A stretch of DNA of 64,000 nt from an uncultured Paenibacillus sp. (GTDB lineage: Bacteria; Bacillota; Bacilli; Paenibacillales; Paenibacillaceae), in assembly GCA_937895345.1 (NCBI GenBank), contig CALAWP010000051.1, positions 110,492 through 174,491 on the forward strand, given 5' to 3'. Within the stretch, counting starts at the first letter, position 1, and each line of letters begins with the position of its first letter. A program made the translations under genes and the position numbers. The notes below the pieces were generated by a model, which saw only the letters and a program-made list of their open reading frames with translations, searched no databases and was not told the origin of the DNA. Shown here piece by piece: positions 42,420 through 51,825 of the stretch.

Positions 42420-43622
42420 TTATTTCGTGCCGATTCGATTGAATTTGGCATAAATGAACAGTGCGATCGCCAGAATGCCGATCCCCGACCCGAAAAACCA
42501 CATTTGAACCCCGTACTTCTCGACGACAGGTCCCGCCAGCGCAAGACCGATCGGCGATGACAGCAGCGTAAGGCTCGTAATGAATGAGATGACGCGTCCC
42601 AGCTTTTCCGGTTCGAACGATTTCTGAATCATAGCCATATAAGGCCCGTTGTATAGAGGTGCGGCCGCACCCATGAAGAACGACAGGCCAACGAATGCTG
42701 CAAAGGCCTCTCCCGAGATTTGACCGCTAAAGACACATGCCAATCCGATCAGCGTCAGACTCAACGACATAAACGCCGTATCTTTCAGCTTCCCGGCGAA
42801 CACCGACAAGAGGGCGCCGCCTAAGATCATGCCGATTCCAAATGCAGCTTCCACCACGCTCGCGCTAAATCCTCCCCGGCCGAAATGAGACAGCGTCATT
42901 AAAGGAAACAATGTCGCGAGCGGCATAAACGCGATGCCGAACAGGGCGGCGGCGGCGGTCAGCCAGACGACCGGCTTCACGGCAACAAACGTCTCCCAGC
43001 CAAGCTTAAATTCACGGACGAAAGAAGGAGTTTGCGCGGCCTCCCCCTTTGGCTGATCGATGCGAACCAGCAGCAGCATGACATTGGCGAACAAAGCGCC
43101 GGCGACATCCAGGAACAATACCGTTCCAAGCGAGGAGGCCGAGTATACCGCAATTCCAAGCGCCGGTCCTATTACGTTCGAGAAGGAAAAGACCATCTGA
43201 TGCCATCCGGCCACGCGCGTCAATTGCTCTTCGGGCGCAATAAGCGGGATGGCCGCTTGGAAGGCCGGAGCATGAAAAGCGGAAGCCGCCGAGCGAATCA
43301 TCAGAATGGCGTAGATGACTGCCAAGCTCGGCTCATCCAGCACGAACAGGAAGCCTAATATCAAGCTAGTTAACGCAATGGCACTGTCCGCGGCGATCAT
43401 CGTTATTTTACGGTTCCAGCGGTCAAGCCAAACGCCGATGAAAGGTCCCAGCAGCGCCTGCGGCAAAAAGGCAGCCAGCCCGGCAAGCATAAGCACCGTT
43501 GCCGATCCGGTCGTTTCCGTCAAATGCCATATAACCGCAAACTGAACCATTGAAGACGTCAGAATCGAAAAGAGCTGTCCGCCAAAAATAATGGCAAACG
43601 ATTTTTTCCATTGAAGGTGCAT
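42420..43622 (-). CDS. MFS efflux transporter (macrolide-efflux/MefA-like group)
   Basis: A 400-residue 12-helix major facilitator. The opening KKSFAIIFGGQLFSILTSSMVQFAVIWHLTETTGSATVLMLAGLAAFLPQALLGPFIGVWLDRWNRK contains the motif A loop GVWLDRWNRK. The middle loop (LVRIDQPKGEAAQTPSF) separates the two six-helix bundles. This branch is often annotated as macrolide efflux, but the substrate cannot be told. It starts with ATG after AAAGGAG and is followed by the shared terminator. Confidence 0.9.
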   Translation of the reverse strand: MHLQWKKSFAIIFGGQLFSILTSSMVQFAVIWHLTETTGSATVLMLAGLAAFLPQALLGPFIGVWLDRWNRKITMIAADSAIALTSLILGFLFVLDEPSLAVIYAILMIRSAASAFHAPAFQAAIPLIAPEEQLTRVAGWHQMVFSFSNVIGPALGIAVYSASSLGTVLFLDVAGALFANVMLLLVRIDQPKGEAAQTPSFVREFKLGWETFVAVKPVVWLTAAAALFGIAFMPLATLFPLMTLSHFGRGGFSASVVEAAFGIGMILGGALLSVFAGKLKDTAFMSLSLTLIGLACVFSGQISGEAFAAFVGLSFFMGAAAPLYNGPYMAMIQKSFEPEKLGRVISFITSLTLLSSPIGLALAGPVVEKYGVQMWFFGSGIGILAIALFIYAKFNRIGTK

Positions 43623-44103
43623 GATTATAAATCTCCTTTTGCAAGCGCCGCATTGGACGCTTGTTTATATTCGCGAGTTCACGTTCGTGAACAGCACAAA
43701 AAAACCTCATCCCCGCATCCAGGCAACATGAAAAGCACATGACAAATAACCCGCACCAAATATTCGTCAAAATGGCCGAGTCGATTCGAAATGCACTTCA
43801 AATTACCTTAAACGCATCGAATGGGTCAAAAGGAGCACCTCCAAAGCAAGATGAACAAATCATAACAGATCGTGCAGCTCGTTGACAATCGTTTCAAGTG
43901 TAAAAATAAAGGAAAATGAATGTATCCTTTCTACGGCCAAGCCGCATCAATTCGCTGCCCTTGATCGCCGGCGCTAATATTCGTTGATGTTCGGGACGGC
44001 CGCAAGCCGGCGGACTAAGACAGAGGCCTGTGCGCAACCGCACAGGCCTCATGATCATTACATCCGCCCCGACCTCCGTCGCATGCCGGTTCCGCGCGAC
44101 TCG
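43623..44103. other. 480-bp intergenic region between the MFS and xylanase genes
   Basis: No credible gene is seen. The left third should carry the MFS promoter. The right end has a perfect 12-bp inverted repeat (GAGGCCTGTGCG, CAAC, complement; 44023-44050) just past the xylanase stop, probably its terminator although no T-run follows. Confidence 0.6.
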
Positions 44104-46422
44104 TCACATCCCCGGCTCCACTCCCCAGACGAGCGTGCCGCCCCGGTACAGCGTCACGCGATCCCAATCGGCGAAGGACGTCTTCGTCTGATCGTAGGAG
44201 TGATCGTCCAGCTCATTGTAGTTCGTCCAGTCGGTCTTGTTGACGCGCGTCTGCATTTGCCCGGTGTTGCCGCCCGCCGCAATGCTGCCGGCCGACGGGG
44301 AGAACGTCAGCTCCAAATAATAATCCGCCCCCGGCTTCGCTTCAGTCAGCTTGACCAGACTGCCGCTGATATTGCTGCAGCCGATTTGCGCCCAGTCGCA
44401 ATGGAATTGCTGAGGCTTGTCCCCGTCGATCGTATACCAGTAGCGGATCGTCAGTTCATCGAGCGGAACCGCCTCGGTTCCCCGATTGACGATTTGAAAC
44501 TGCGGCGTCAGCGAATTGTCGCCGGCATTAGTGGAGCTGGTGCGGAACTGCACCGCCAAATCGCCGGGCTGCGGCTCGGGCGCATCCTGCGGCGTCGCCG
44601 AAACTGCCGCCGAGTCGGGACTTGCACCCGCGGCGTTATGCGCGCTGACCGTATAGTAGTAAGTCGTGCCGTTGACCAATCCGGTATCGATATAGGTCAG
44701 GCTTGTCAGGCCGTCGGCCACCGTCGCGAACGGCCCGCCGCTTTGCGTCGCGCGCTTCACGGTGTATCCGGACGCCCCCGCCGCCGCGTTCCAGTTGAGC
44801 GTCACCCGCTCGTTGCCGGCCGTCGCCCGGACGTTCGCCGGAGCCGGCGGCACTTGCGGCTGCGCAGCGTTGACGATTTCCCAGTAAGCCGGCTTGGACT
44901 GGAGCCGTTCGTCGAACAGGAGCGGCCAATTGTTGCGGTTGACCGGGAATTTGCGCAGCCAGGTGTTGCCGTCGTCCTTGCCCCACACCGTCACGTTGTC
45001 GATCAGATTGCTGTGCCTCCGGAATATATCGAACAGCTGCTTATAGCGGGTCGCCTGCCTCTGGGCGAGGTTGGCCGGCAGCGTATCGTAGCTTTGACCG
45101 GAGTTCGTATAAATATCGATATCCAGCTCCGTAATTTCCGTTCTCAAGCCGAGTGCGGCAAATCTCAATATCGAGCTTTCGATCTGGCTCATCTGAGGAT
45201 AATCGATATTGATATGCGTCTGATGGCCGACGCCGTGTATCGGAATGCCCTTGGCCTGCAGCCGCGTGATTAAATTGTACAGCGCCTGGCTCTTGGCCGG
45301 CTCGTGCGTATTGTAATCGTTGATATAAAGCAGCGCGTCAGGATCGGCTTCATGCGCGTAAATAAACGCCTTCTCGATATATTCCTCGCCGGCGATCTGA
45401 TACCACAGACTGCGCCGCAAGCCGTCCGGCTGGGCCGCGTCGATCACTTCGTTCGCGACGTCCCAGGCATAGATCGAGTCCTTGTACCGGCCCACGACCG
45501 TCTTGATATGATCCTCCATCCGCTCAAACAGCACTTCCTTTGTCACGAGATTGCCGTTGGCGTCGCGGAACACCCAATCCGGAGTCTGATTGTGCCAGAC
45601 GAGCGTATGCCCCCGCACCTGCTGGCCGTTGTCCTCCGCAAACTGTACGGCCAGATCCGCCTCGCCGAATTGGAATACGCCCTCCTGCGGTTGGGTGGCG
45701 TCCCACTTCAGCACGTTGCCCGGCGTTACGCTGTTGAAATGCTTGGCCAGCAATTGCCGGTCGGGCTCCGAATACAGCTCGAAATTTTCGAAGGCAGAGC
45801 CGAACAGGAAATCATCCGCAAATACGTCCTGCAGCGACGGAATTCCTTCCTCGATGACGACCGGTTCGGCATCGGGCAGCCTCTCCAGCGCAAAGTCGTC
45901 AAGATAGAAGGACAGCGTCGGCTGATCCGGAATTTCAAAGTAAATGGACAGCTGATCCGACGGTTCGCGGTATTTGTATTCCGCCTTGATTTGAACCCAG
46001 CTGCCGGACGAAGCCGTACCGTAATTCAGCTGCTCGTAAAACATATTGCCGCCCGCCGTACGCTGCATCGTCATGTAGACGCGGCTGTTCGGGGAGTTGG
46101 CCGGCAGCTTGACCCAGCCCGTGAATACGTAGGTCTTGCCCATCTCCAGCTGCTCCGTTACGTCCAGCGTCGCTCCGTGCCAGCCTCTGGCCCGGTCGGC
46201 CACCTTCAGGCCGAACGCTCCGGAACGAGCGGCTTCAGGCGCCGCCGTCAACGTTTCCGCCGTACTTCGTCCCGTCCACCCTTGGGTCGTGCCGTCTTCA
46301 TAACCGTGCTGCAGCAGAATCGTATTTTGCGCCTGAACGGACGGCATCGCATACAAGAGTGCGCCCAGCATGCCGATTACCACCGCCGCGCTAATCGATT
46401 TGCGCCAGTGCCATCGTTTCAT
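44104..46422 (-). CDS. Secreted modular GH10 endo-xylanase (CBM22-like, GH10, FN3, CBM3)
   Basis: A 772-residue extracellular xylanase. A signal peptide (cut near SVQA-QN, residue 31) precedes a carbohydrate-binding domain of the CBM4/9/22 type (about 35-185). The GH10 barrel follows (about 195-525), with the acid/base E325 in WDVANEVID and the nucleophile E432 in TEITELDID, plus LVWHNQTPDWV. Then come an FN3 domain (PPAPANVRATAGNERVTL) and a C-terminal cellulose-binding CBM3 (LAVQFRTSSTNAGDNSLTPQFQIVN). ATG at 46422 is preferred over the upstream open frame because it begins the signal peptide and follows a purine-rich G tract. Confidence 0.95.
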   Translation of the reverse strand: MKRWHWRKSISAAVVIGMLGALLYAMPSVQAQNTILLQHGYEDGTTQGWTGRSTAETLTAAPEAARSGAFGLKVADRARGWHGATLDVTEQLEMGKTYVFTGWVKLPANSPNSRVYMTMQRTAGGNMFYEQLNYGTASSGSWVQIKAEYKYREPSDQLSIYFEIPDQPTLSFYLDDFALERLPDAEPVVIEEGIPSLQDVFADDFLFGSAFENFELYSEPDRQLLAKHFNSVTPGNVLKWDATQPQEGVFQFGEADLAVQFAEDNGQQVRGHTLVWHNQTPDWVFRDANGNLVTKEVLFERMEDHIKTVVGRYKDSIYAWDVANEVIDAAQPDGLRRSLWYQIAGEEYIEKAFIYAHEADPDALLYINDYNTHEPAKSQALYNLITRLQAKGIPIHGVGHQTHINIDYPQMSQIESSILRFAALGLRTEITELDIDIYTNSGQSYDTLPANLAQRQATRYKQLFDIFRRHSNLIDNVTVWGKDDGNTWLRKFPVNRNNWPLLFDERLQSKPAYWEIVNAAQPQVPPAPANVRATAGNERVTLNWNAAAGASGYTVKRATQSGGPFATVADGLTSLTYIDTGLVNGTTYYYTVSAHNAAGASPDSAAVSATPQDAPEPQPGDLAVQFRTSSTNAGDNSLTPQFQIVNRGTEAVPLDELTIRYWYTIDGDKPQQFHCDWAQIGCSNISGSLVKLTEAKPGADYYLELTFSPSAGSIAAGGNTGQMQTRVNKTDWTNYNELDDHSYDQTKTSFADWDRVTLYRGGTLVWGVEPGM

Positions 46423-46544
46423 CGCCCGTTCCCCCCGTTCCTTAAAACGTACAGCTTGTTCATCATCATTCACCCTCCTTCGCGGATTTGACGGCACACC
46501 CGCCGGGGCGCCGTTTATAGTCAAGGCTTCTCGCCTTACTATAA

Positions 46545-46614
46545 CGAAAACGTTTTCCATATAAAGCGCTTACATTACTATTTTTATCGTATAGGATGCA
46601 GGACAACGTGTCAA
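46545..46614 (-). promoter_or_regulatory. Xylanase promoter with two downstream operators
   Basis: On the minus strand TTGACA (46609-46614) and TACGAT (46586-46591) are 17 bp apart. Just past the expected start site is TGTAAGCGCTTTAT (46561-46574), a good cre match, and then the perfect palindrome GAAAACGTTTTC (46546-46557) with a central CG as in LacI-family operators. The layout fits CcpA repression plus a second, specific repressor. Confidence 0.75.
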
Positions 46615-46667
46615 TCGGAATTTAACGCCCGCTCAAGAAAATACGGGGTTGCAACGGCCCTGCGAAT

Positions 46668-46702
46668 AAAAAAATAAAGCGCCCGGATTAACCCGGGCGC
46701 TT
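46668..46702 (-). terminator. Terminator of mqo
   Basis: GCGCCCGG and CCGGGCGC pair around a six-base loop; on the minus strand the stem is followed by TTTATTTTTTTA. It lies about 50 bp after the mqo stop. Confidence 0.88.
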
Positions 46703-46752
46703 CGCTTTTTTACTTGCATTCACTTATAATCTCCGTTCCCTTGCGCAAGCGG

Positions 46753-48258
46753 TTATGCTTGGGCAACCGGAACCCGTTCGCTTTCCAGTCCAAGCGCCTG
46801 TGCCGCCGCCGTGTGGATCTGGCGGATCAAATCCGGGTTTTGCAATAGTGCCGTGCCATAGGAAGGAATCATTTCTTTGATTTTCGGCTCCCACGCTTTA
46901 ACTTGTTGAGGGAAGCAGCGGTTGATAACCTCCAGCATGACGGAAACGGCGGTGGACGCTCCCGGAGATGCGCCAAGCAACGCGGCGATCGATCCGTCGG
47001 CGGCGCTGATCACTTCCGTGCCGAATTGCAGGGTTCCTTTGCCGCCGGCAGCCGTATCCTTGATGACCTGCACGCGCTGGCCCGCCACAAGCAGCTCCCA
47101 GTCTTCGCTGTTGGCATTCGGGACAAACTGCCGCAGCTCCGCCATGCGCTGCTCCTTCGACAACATCACTTGCTTGATCAAATATTTGGTCAACGGAACG
47201 TTTTTGGCGCCCGCCGCCATCATCGTCGTCAAATTATGCGGCTTGACGGATGTAAACAGATCGAGATTGGAGCCGTATTTCAAAAATTTCGGCGTAAAGC
47301 CGGCAAACGGTCCGAAGAACAGCAATTCCTGGTTGTCGATCACCCGGGTGTCCAAATGCGGAACGGACATCGGAGGAGCGCCGACCGAAGCTTTGCCGTA
47401 CACTTTCGCGCGATGCTGCGCCACGATTTCCGGTTTCCGGCACACCATGAACAGCCCGCTGACCGGGAAGCCTCCGATCCCCTTTCCTTCCCGGATGCCG
47501 GATCTTTGCAGCAAGTGCAGACTGCCTCCCCCGCTGCCGATAAAGACGAATTTGGCCGTATGACGCTCGACGGCGCCGCTGGCCAGATTTCTAACCTTCA
47601 ATTGCCACGAGCCGTCGCCTGCGCGTTTAATATCATCCACATTGTGGTTGTAATGGATGTCTACGTTCTTCTTCTTTAAATGGTCGAACAAAATGCGCGT
47701 CAAAGCGCCGAAGTTGACATCCGTTCCGGACTCGATTCTCGTTGCCGCGATCGGTCCGTTCACTGTCCGGTCCTTCATCATCAGCGGAATCCATTCCGCC
47801 AGCTTGGCCGGATCGTCGGAATATTCCATTCCTTCGAACAGAGGGTTGCCGGACATCGCCTCGTAACGTTTTTTCAAGAAGGCTACGTCCTGCTCCCCTT
47901 GCACAAAGCTCATATGAGGCACCGGCACGATAAAATCGCGCGGATTGCGGATCAGCTTGCTGTTTACCAGATAAGACCAGAACTGCTTCGAAACCTGAAA
48001 TTCTTCGTTCACCTTGATCGCTTTGCTGATATCGATCGATCCGTCCGCTTTTTCGGTGGTGTAGTTCAGCTCGCACAGCGAGGAATGGCCCGTACCCGCA
48101 TTGTTCCATTCGTTGGAGCTTTCTTCTCCCGCGGTTGCGCGCCGCTCAAACACTTTGATGTCCCAGTCCGGCGCCAGCTCCTTCAGCAGCGATCCCAAGG
48201 TCGCGCTCATGATGCCGGCTCCGATTAAGATTACGTCTGTTTTCGATTGATTGCTCAT
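46753..48258 (-). CDS. mqo: Malate:quinone oxidoreductase
   Basis: A 501-residue membrane-associated FAD enzyme oxidising malate to oxaloacetate with electrons passed to quinone. Signatures are DVILIGAGIMSATLGSLLKEL (FAD site), EESSNEWNNAGTGHSSLCELNYT, FVFIGSGGGSLHLLQRSGI, GIGGFPVSGLFMVC and GKASVGAPPMSVPHLDTR. Length matches the family. It is a single gene with its own terminator and an A/T-rich upstream region. Confidence 0.97.
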   Translation of the reverse strand: MSNQSKTDVILIGAGIMSATLGSLLKELAPDWDIKVFERRATAGEESSNEWNNAGTGHSSLCELNYTTEKADGSIDISKAIKVNEEFQVSKQFWSYLVNSKLIRNPRDFIVPVPHMSFVQGEQDVAFLKKRYEAMSGNPLFEGMEYSDDPAKLAEWIPLMMKDRTVNGPIAATRIESGTDVNFGALTRILFDHLKKKNVDIHYNHNVDDIKRAGDGSWQLKVRNLASGAVERHTAKFVFIGSGGGSLHLLQRSGIREGKGIGGFPVSGLFMVCRKPEIVAQHRAKVYGKASVGAPPMSVPHLDTRVIDNQELLFFGPFAGFTPKFLKYGSNLDLFTSVKPHNLTTMMAAGAKNVPLTKYLIKQVMLSKEQRMAELRQFVPNANSEDWELLVAGQRVQVIKDTAAGGKGTLQFGTEVISAADGSIAALLGASPGASTAVSVMLEVINRCFPQQVKAWEPKIKEMIPSYGTALLQNPDLIRQIHTAAAQALGLESERVPVAQA

Positions 48259-48555
48259 TTTTACCGTCCTTACACGCTGATATTGGAAGAAAAGAGAATA
48301 ATGAAATAAGACTTGATCACGTTCATCATGATTAATGATTGATACTTACTATTATATGATAGTTAAATGTGATTTGAAAGCCGGTAAATTTCTGCGGTTG
48401 CAGTCAAGAAGCGGGAATGGGCCCATAAAAGTCCGGATTTGTACGCCATCGATGCGCTGACGTTTTCATAGATTCGCCAATTTGACTTCGGTCAGCAAGG
48501 TTTCCGCATACCGTCCGTCGAAAGAATATAAAAATTCAGTTCGGAGGGATTTTTA

Positions 48556-49089
48556 TTGGTGAGACGCATCGTGCTGATTATTCCTTTCTTCATTTTGTTG
48601 TTCATTCTATTCGGTTGGATGTTGAGCAACGCAAATCCATTTGCTCTCGTTGCCTCAAAAAATAACCCGCAAATCCCCAACGGACTTCATCATGCGCTTT
48701 ATGTGGAACCCGTCGTCCACTATAACGAAGTGAATCGGCCTCTCAGCAAAATTTCTTACGATGTGGACGAATATGTAGAAGGCGTTATTCCAGTCAACAT
48801 GAATATTGAGGTTACTCACGATCATATTCAAAAAGTCATACTGGGAAAAAAAGAAACGGATCCGGATTCCTATGTGTTTGCCGTCTTTGACAACATGTTG
48901 GCGGAGGACGACCCGCCTTATAAGTTGATCGAGCTTCCCGATGTTGTCGGCGACGTGAGGATCGTAGGCGTCAGCAGAGGCGTAGATTTTTACTTGGGAG
49001 CGAAAGAAGGAAACGAGTTGGTGTACCGGCTCGTTTATTCGGATGAGCCCTATGTCATTTTGATAAACAAATGCAAAAAGCGTTGTTAG
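48556..49089 (+). CDS. Small membrane-anchored protein of unknown function
   Basis: A 177-residue protein I do not recognise. One N-terminal hydrophobic helix (IVLIIPFFILLFILFGWML) anchors an extracytoplasmic domain of mixed strands and helices with no clear family motif (LHHALYVEPVVHYNEVNRPL, VEGVIPVNMNIEVTHDHIQKVIL). The start is TTG 48556 or GTG 48559, both served by GGAGGG. The C-terminus is short and basic with two cysteines (NKCKKRC). Codon use is more A/T-rich than in neighbouring genes. Confidence 0.7.
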   Translation: MVRRIVLIIPFFILLFILFGWMLSNANPFALVASKNNPQIPNGLHHALYVEPVVHYNEVNRPLSKISYDVDEYVEGVIPVNMNIEVTHDHIQKVILGKKETDPDSYVFAVFDNMLAEDDPPYKLIELPDVVGDVRIVGVSRGVDFYLGAKEGNELVYRLVYSDEPYVILINKCKKRC

Positions 49090-49173
49090 GACTTAGCAAT
49101 TCCCCCATGTTCAGATTTTGTCAATTTCTCTCGATTATAATCAGAAGGATTCTAATAATTGGGAGGATTGGAC

Positions 49174-49860
49174 ATGAACGCGTCTTTCAAAAAGTATGCC
49201 GCCGAATTTATCGGAACATTGGTGCTGGTGCTGTTCGGCTGCGGCAGCGCCGCTACGGCGGGCGGGGAACTCGGATATTTGGGCATCGCCTTCGCCTTCG
49301 GCCTGTCGATTGTGGCGATGGCCTACGTCATCGGGCCGATTTCGGGGTGCCACATTAATCCGGCCGTTTCGCTTGCTATGCTGCTGAACCGCAAGCTGAC
49401 GGGGGGCGACTTCATCGGGTACGTCTTATCGCAAATTGCCGGCGCTGTAGCAGGCTCCGCCATATTGTACGCCATCATCGACTCCACCGGCAGCGCAGTT
49501 ACGGGACTCGGCCAGAACGGCTTCGGCCCCGGCTACGGGATCGGAATTACGGCAATGATGGCGGTTGTCGTCGAGATCGTGTTGACCTTTGTTTTCATCT
49601 ACACGATTCTGGGCGTAACCTCCGGCGAAAGCAACGGAAACGTTGCCGGCCTGGTGATCGGTCTGACACTCGCGTTCGTCCATATTCTCGGCATCGGCTT
49701 GACGGGAACGTCCGTCAACCCGGCCAGAAGCCTTGGACCGGCGGTTCTCCTTGGCGGAGAAGCCTTGTCCGAGCTGTGGGTATTTCTTGTCGCTCCGCTT
49801 GCCGGAGCCGCGCTGGCCGTTGCCGCATACCGGCTGCTTAACGTCCGCAAAAGTTCGTAA
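49174..49860 (+). CDS. Aquaporin (MIP family, AqpZ-like)
   Basis: A 228-residue channel with six helices and two half-helix NPA motifs, CHINPAVSLAM and GTSVNPARSLGPA, the second followed by the selectivity-filter arginine. The opening KKYAAEFIGTLVLVLFGCGSAA and an AqpZ-like length suggest a water channel rather than a glycerol facilitator, which usually has longer loops. ATG at 49174 follows GGGAGG. Confidence 0.94.
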   Translation: MNASFKKYAAEFIGTLVLVLFGCGSAATAGGELGYLGIAFAFGLSIVAMAYVIGPISGCHINPAVSLAMLLNRKLTGGDFIGYVLSQIAGAVAGSAILYAIIDSTGSAVTGLGQNGFGPGYGIGITAMMAVVVEIVLTFVFIYTILGVTSGESNGNVAGLVIGLTLAFVHILGIGLTGTSVNPARSLGPAVLLGGEALSELWVFLVAPLAGAALAVAAYRLLNVRKSS

Positions 49861-49893
49861 GCGGAACACCCCGACTTACGGCTGCACGCCAAC

Positions 49894-49924
49894 AACCATT
49901 GCCGCAGGAAAAGCGGCAATGGTT
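49894..49924. terminator. Terminator between the aquaporin and DUF2357 genes
   Basis: AACCATTGCCGC and its exact complement pair around AGGAAAA. It lies 34 bp after the aquaporin stop; no long T-run follows on the plus strand. Confidence 0.7.
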
Positions 49925-49998
49925 GACTAATTGCGCAAAAACCCTCATTGGGGTTGCTGATCTACATTTCCATGATATGAATGACCTGCTTCCGAATT

Positions 49999-51825
49999 TC
50001 AAGTCATTGGATAACTTCCCAAAAAACCTTCGCTGTCCTGCAGCAACTGCCGAAGTACTCGTTCAAACTCGCCGAGCACATGCGCGTTCCGATCCCCCGG
50101 ACTAAGCGGAATCAGCCGCAAACTGTGGTCATCCGAGGCGCTCGGAAGCTCTTCTCGCCCCTCTTTCACCGGGTAAAACGCCCATACTTCCGCTACCGGA
50201 CTGAGCCGTTGCAGCGGGTTGCCATTGAGCCTGTCTTCGCCGTAAAGGTAATTGGAGCGGCTATCGCTGTAAGCAATTAACTGGCTCATCTCGCGGGTGC
50301 GCGCGATCGTGTTCACCTTGTCTTTGTCCCAGAAATTGCGCCGCGGACGATATTTGAAATCCATCATCACAGACCCGCAGTATATCCCGCTCCTGTATAC
50401 GTCCAGCCGGCCATCCGGACGGTTATACTGCTGCCGGACATAGAGCGGATGGACAAACATCTGCGTATCTCTGCTGGTTAAAGGCACCGCTCCGTCGTAT
50501 ACGAAGTGCAGTTGAAGGCCGTCCTTTTCCAGAATCACGCGCTCCCCTGAAGGAAGCGACGGAATCAGCATGCCCTCACCGTTAAAGTGCAGATTATAAA
50601 TCCAGCCGCGAATAGGGATAAATCCCAGTTCCTCCTCCAAAATTCGCAGCAACTCCACATAACTCCACATTTCATAGAGCTTGTCCGTCCGTTTCCATTG
50701 GAAGGAGTACAACGGATCAAGTGTAATTTCCAAATCATCTTCTTGAAGCTCCCGATACAGCATATAGATAGAGCGGTACCGGGCATCCTTCGTCAGCACA
50801 TAAGGCACAGTCATGAGTGGATTCTCGTGCACTTGGTCGTACCAATGAGCGGAGGTGATAAGCTGGAAACCGATCTTCATTTGCTGCACGATATCTACAT
50901 ACTGCTGGAGCTCATTGTATACCTTGCTTTTTTGCTCCAGAACAATCTTCGTGCTGTCCTGGAACTCGAACTGTCGTAACTGGTCGATTTCCTCCTGCAG
51001 GTCCTCCGCATACTGCTCGACGGAAATCACAAAGTCGTTCAGCACCGTGATGAGGCGTCTGACAATATGCTTTATCCATATATTTTCTGGCAAGTCATAG
51101 TCGATGATGCGAACAGGCACCTTAAGAAACCCTTTAATTTCGGGGTGTTTTAACCGATGCCGCACCGTCAATTCGTCGACGACATTCGCGCGGTCTGACC
51201 GAGCCATCTCGTATTCCTTGCGCGTTCGAAAGTTGACCTTCGTATACAGATCGCTGAGCGCGGCCATCACGTTCGGGAAATGCTTCGAGATCACCATAAA
51301 CTGCATAAGCAGCCGGGGCGGCAGCGATCGGCCCAGCTTCTGCCCATTGGAAAACTGCTTACTGATAAAATCGAACGCCAGTCCCCGGATAACTTCTTCC
51401 AGCTGTTCCTTCATGACGTACAACTGTTCAGTCGAAAGCTGCTTCGGTTGGATGGCGAAGGGCGCATACCACACCTTATCGCCAATCTCTACCCGAATCT
51501 GATACGTCCCCGGTATCAAGGGATAATAGTTTTTGTTAAAGAGGGGAATACTGCCTCCGTTCGGAGAAAGGAAAGCCTCCCCTTTCTCATCAAACTTCAC
51601 TCCAGGGTAAGGGATCGTCTCCAACCCGTACATGTAGAGTCTAGCGTTATCGTCTGGCGATTTAAAATCGATCGTAATCTCAATGTTTTCTATAAGCGTC
51701 GCCGACGGCTCGTCAATGTACTCGTAAAAGCCTTGCTCGTCCTCGTAAAATCGGCTTACAGGCTCCTGCGAATAACCAACCTGAAAGGACAACTCAAACG
51801 GGAGCGGACTAAACGGTGTAGCCAT
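49999..51825 (-). CDS. DUF2357 / McrC-like PD-(D/E)XK nuclease
   Basis: A 608-residue protein pairing an N-terminal beta-rich part and DUF2357-type helical middle (about 130-320) with a C-terminal nuclease. The nuclease carries KLYEMWSYVELLRILEEEL (the YExW helix of McrC-like nucleases), then NRPDGRLDVYRSG and MMDFKYRP (D489-x-K491), giving a complete PD-(D/E)XK active site. By analogy it cleaves DNA when driven by the AAA+ partner. Its start overlaps the ATPase gene by 17 bp, so the two are coupled. The 3' end is convergent with the aquaporin gene. Confidence 0.82.
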   Translation of the reverse strand: MATPFSPLPFELSFQVGYSQEPVSRFYEDEQGFYEYIDEPSATLIENIEITIDFKSPDDNARLYMYGLETIPYPGVKFDEKGEAFLSPNGGSIPLFNKNYYPLIPGTYQIRVEIGDKVWYAPFAIQPKQLSTEQLYVMKEQLEEVIRGLAFDFISKQFSNGQKLGRSLPPRLLMQFMVISKHFPNVMAALSDLYTKVNFRTRKEYEMARSDRANVVDELTVRHRLKHPEIKGFLKVPVRIIDYDLPENIWIKHIVRRLITVLNDFVISVEQYAEDLQEEIDQLRQFEFQDSTKIVLEQKSKVYNELQQYVDIVQQMKIGFQLITSAHWYDQVHENPLMTVPYVLTKDARYRSIYMLYRELQEDDLEITLDPLYSFQWKRTDKLYEMWSYVELLRILEEELGFIPIRGWIYNLHFNGEGMLIPSLPSGERVILEKDGLQLHFVYDGAVPLTSRDTQMFVHPLYVRQQYNRPDGRLDVYRSGIYCGSVMMDFKYRPRRNFWDKDKVNTIARTREMSQLIAYSDSRSNYLYGEDRLNGNPLQRLSPVAEVWAFYPVKEGREELPSASDDHSLRLIPLSPGDRNAHVLGEFERVLRQLLQDSEGFLGSYPMT

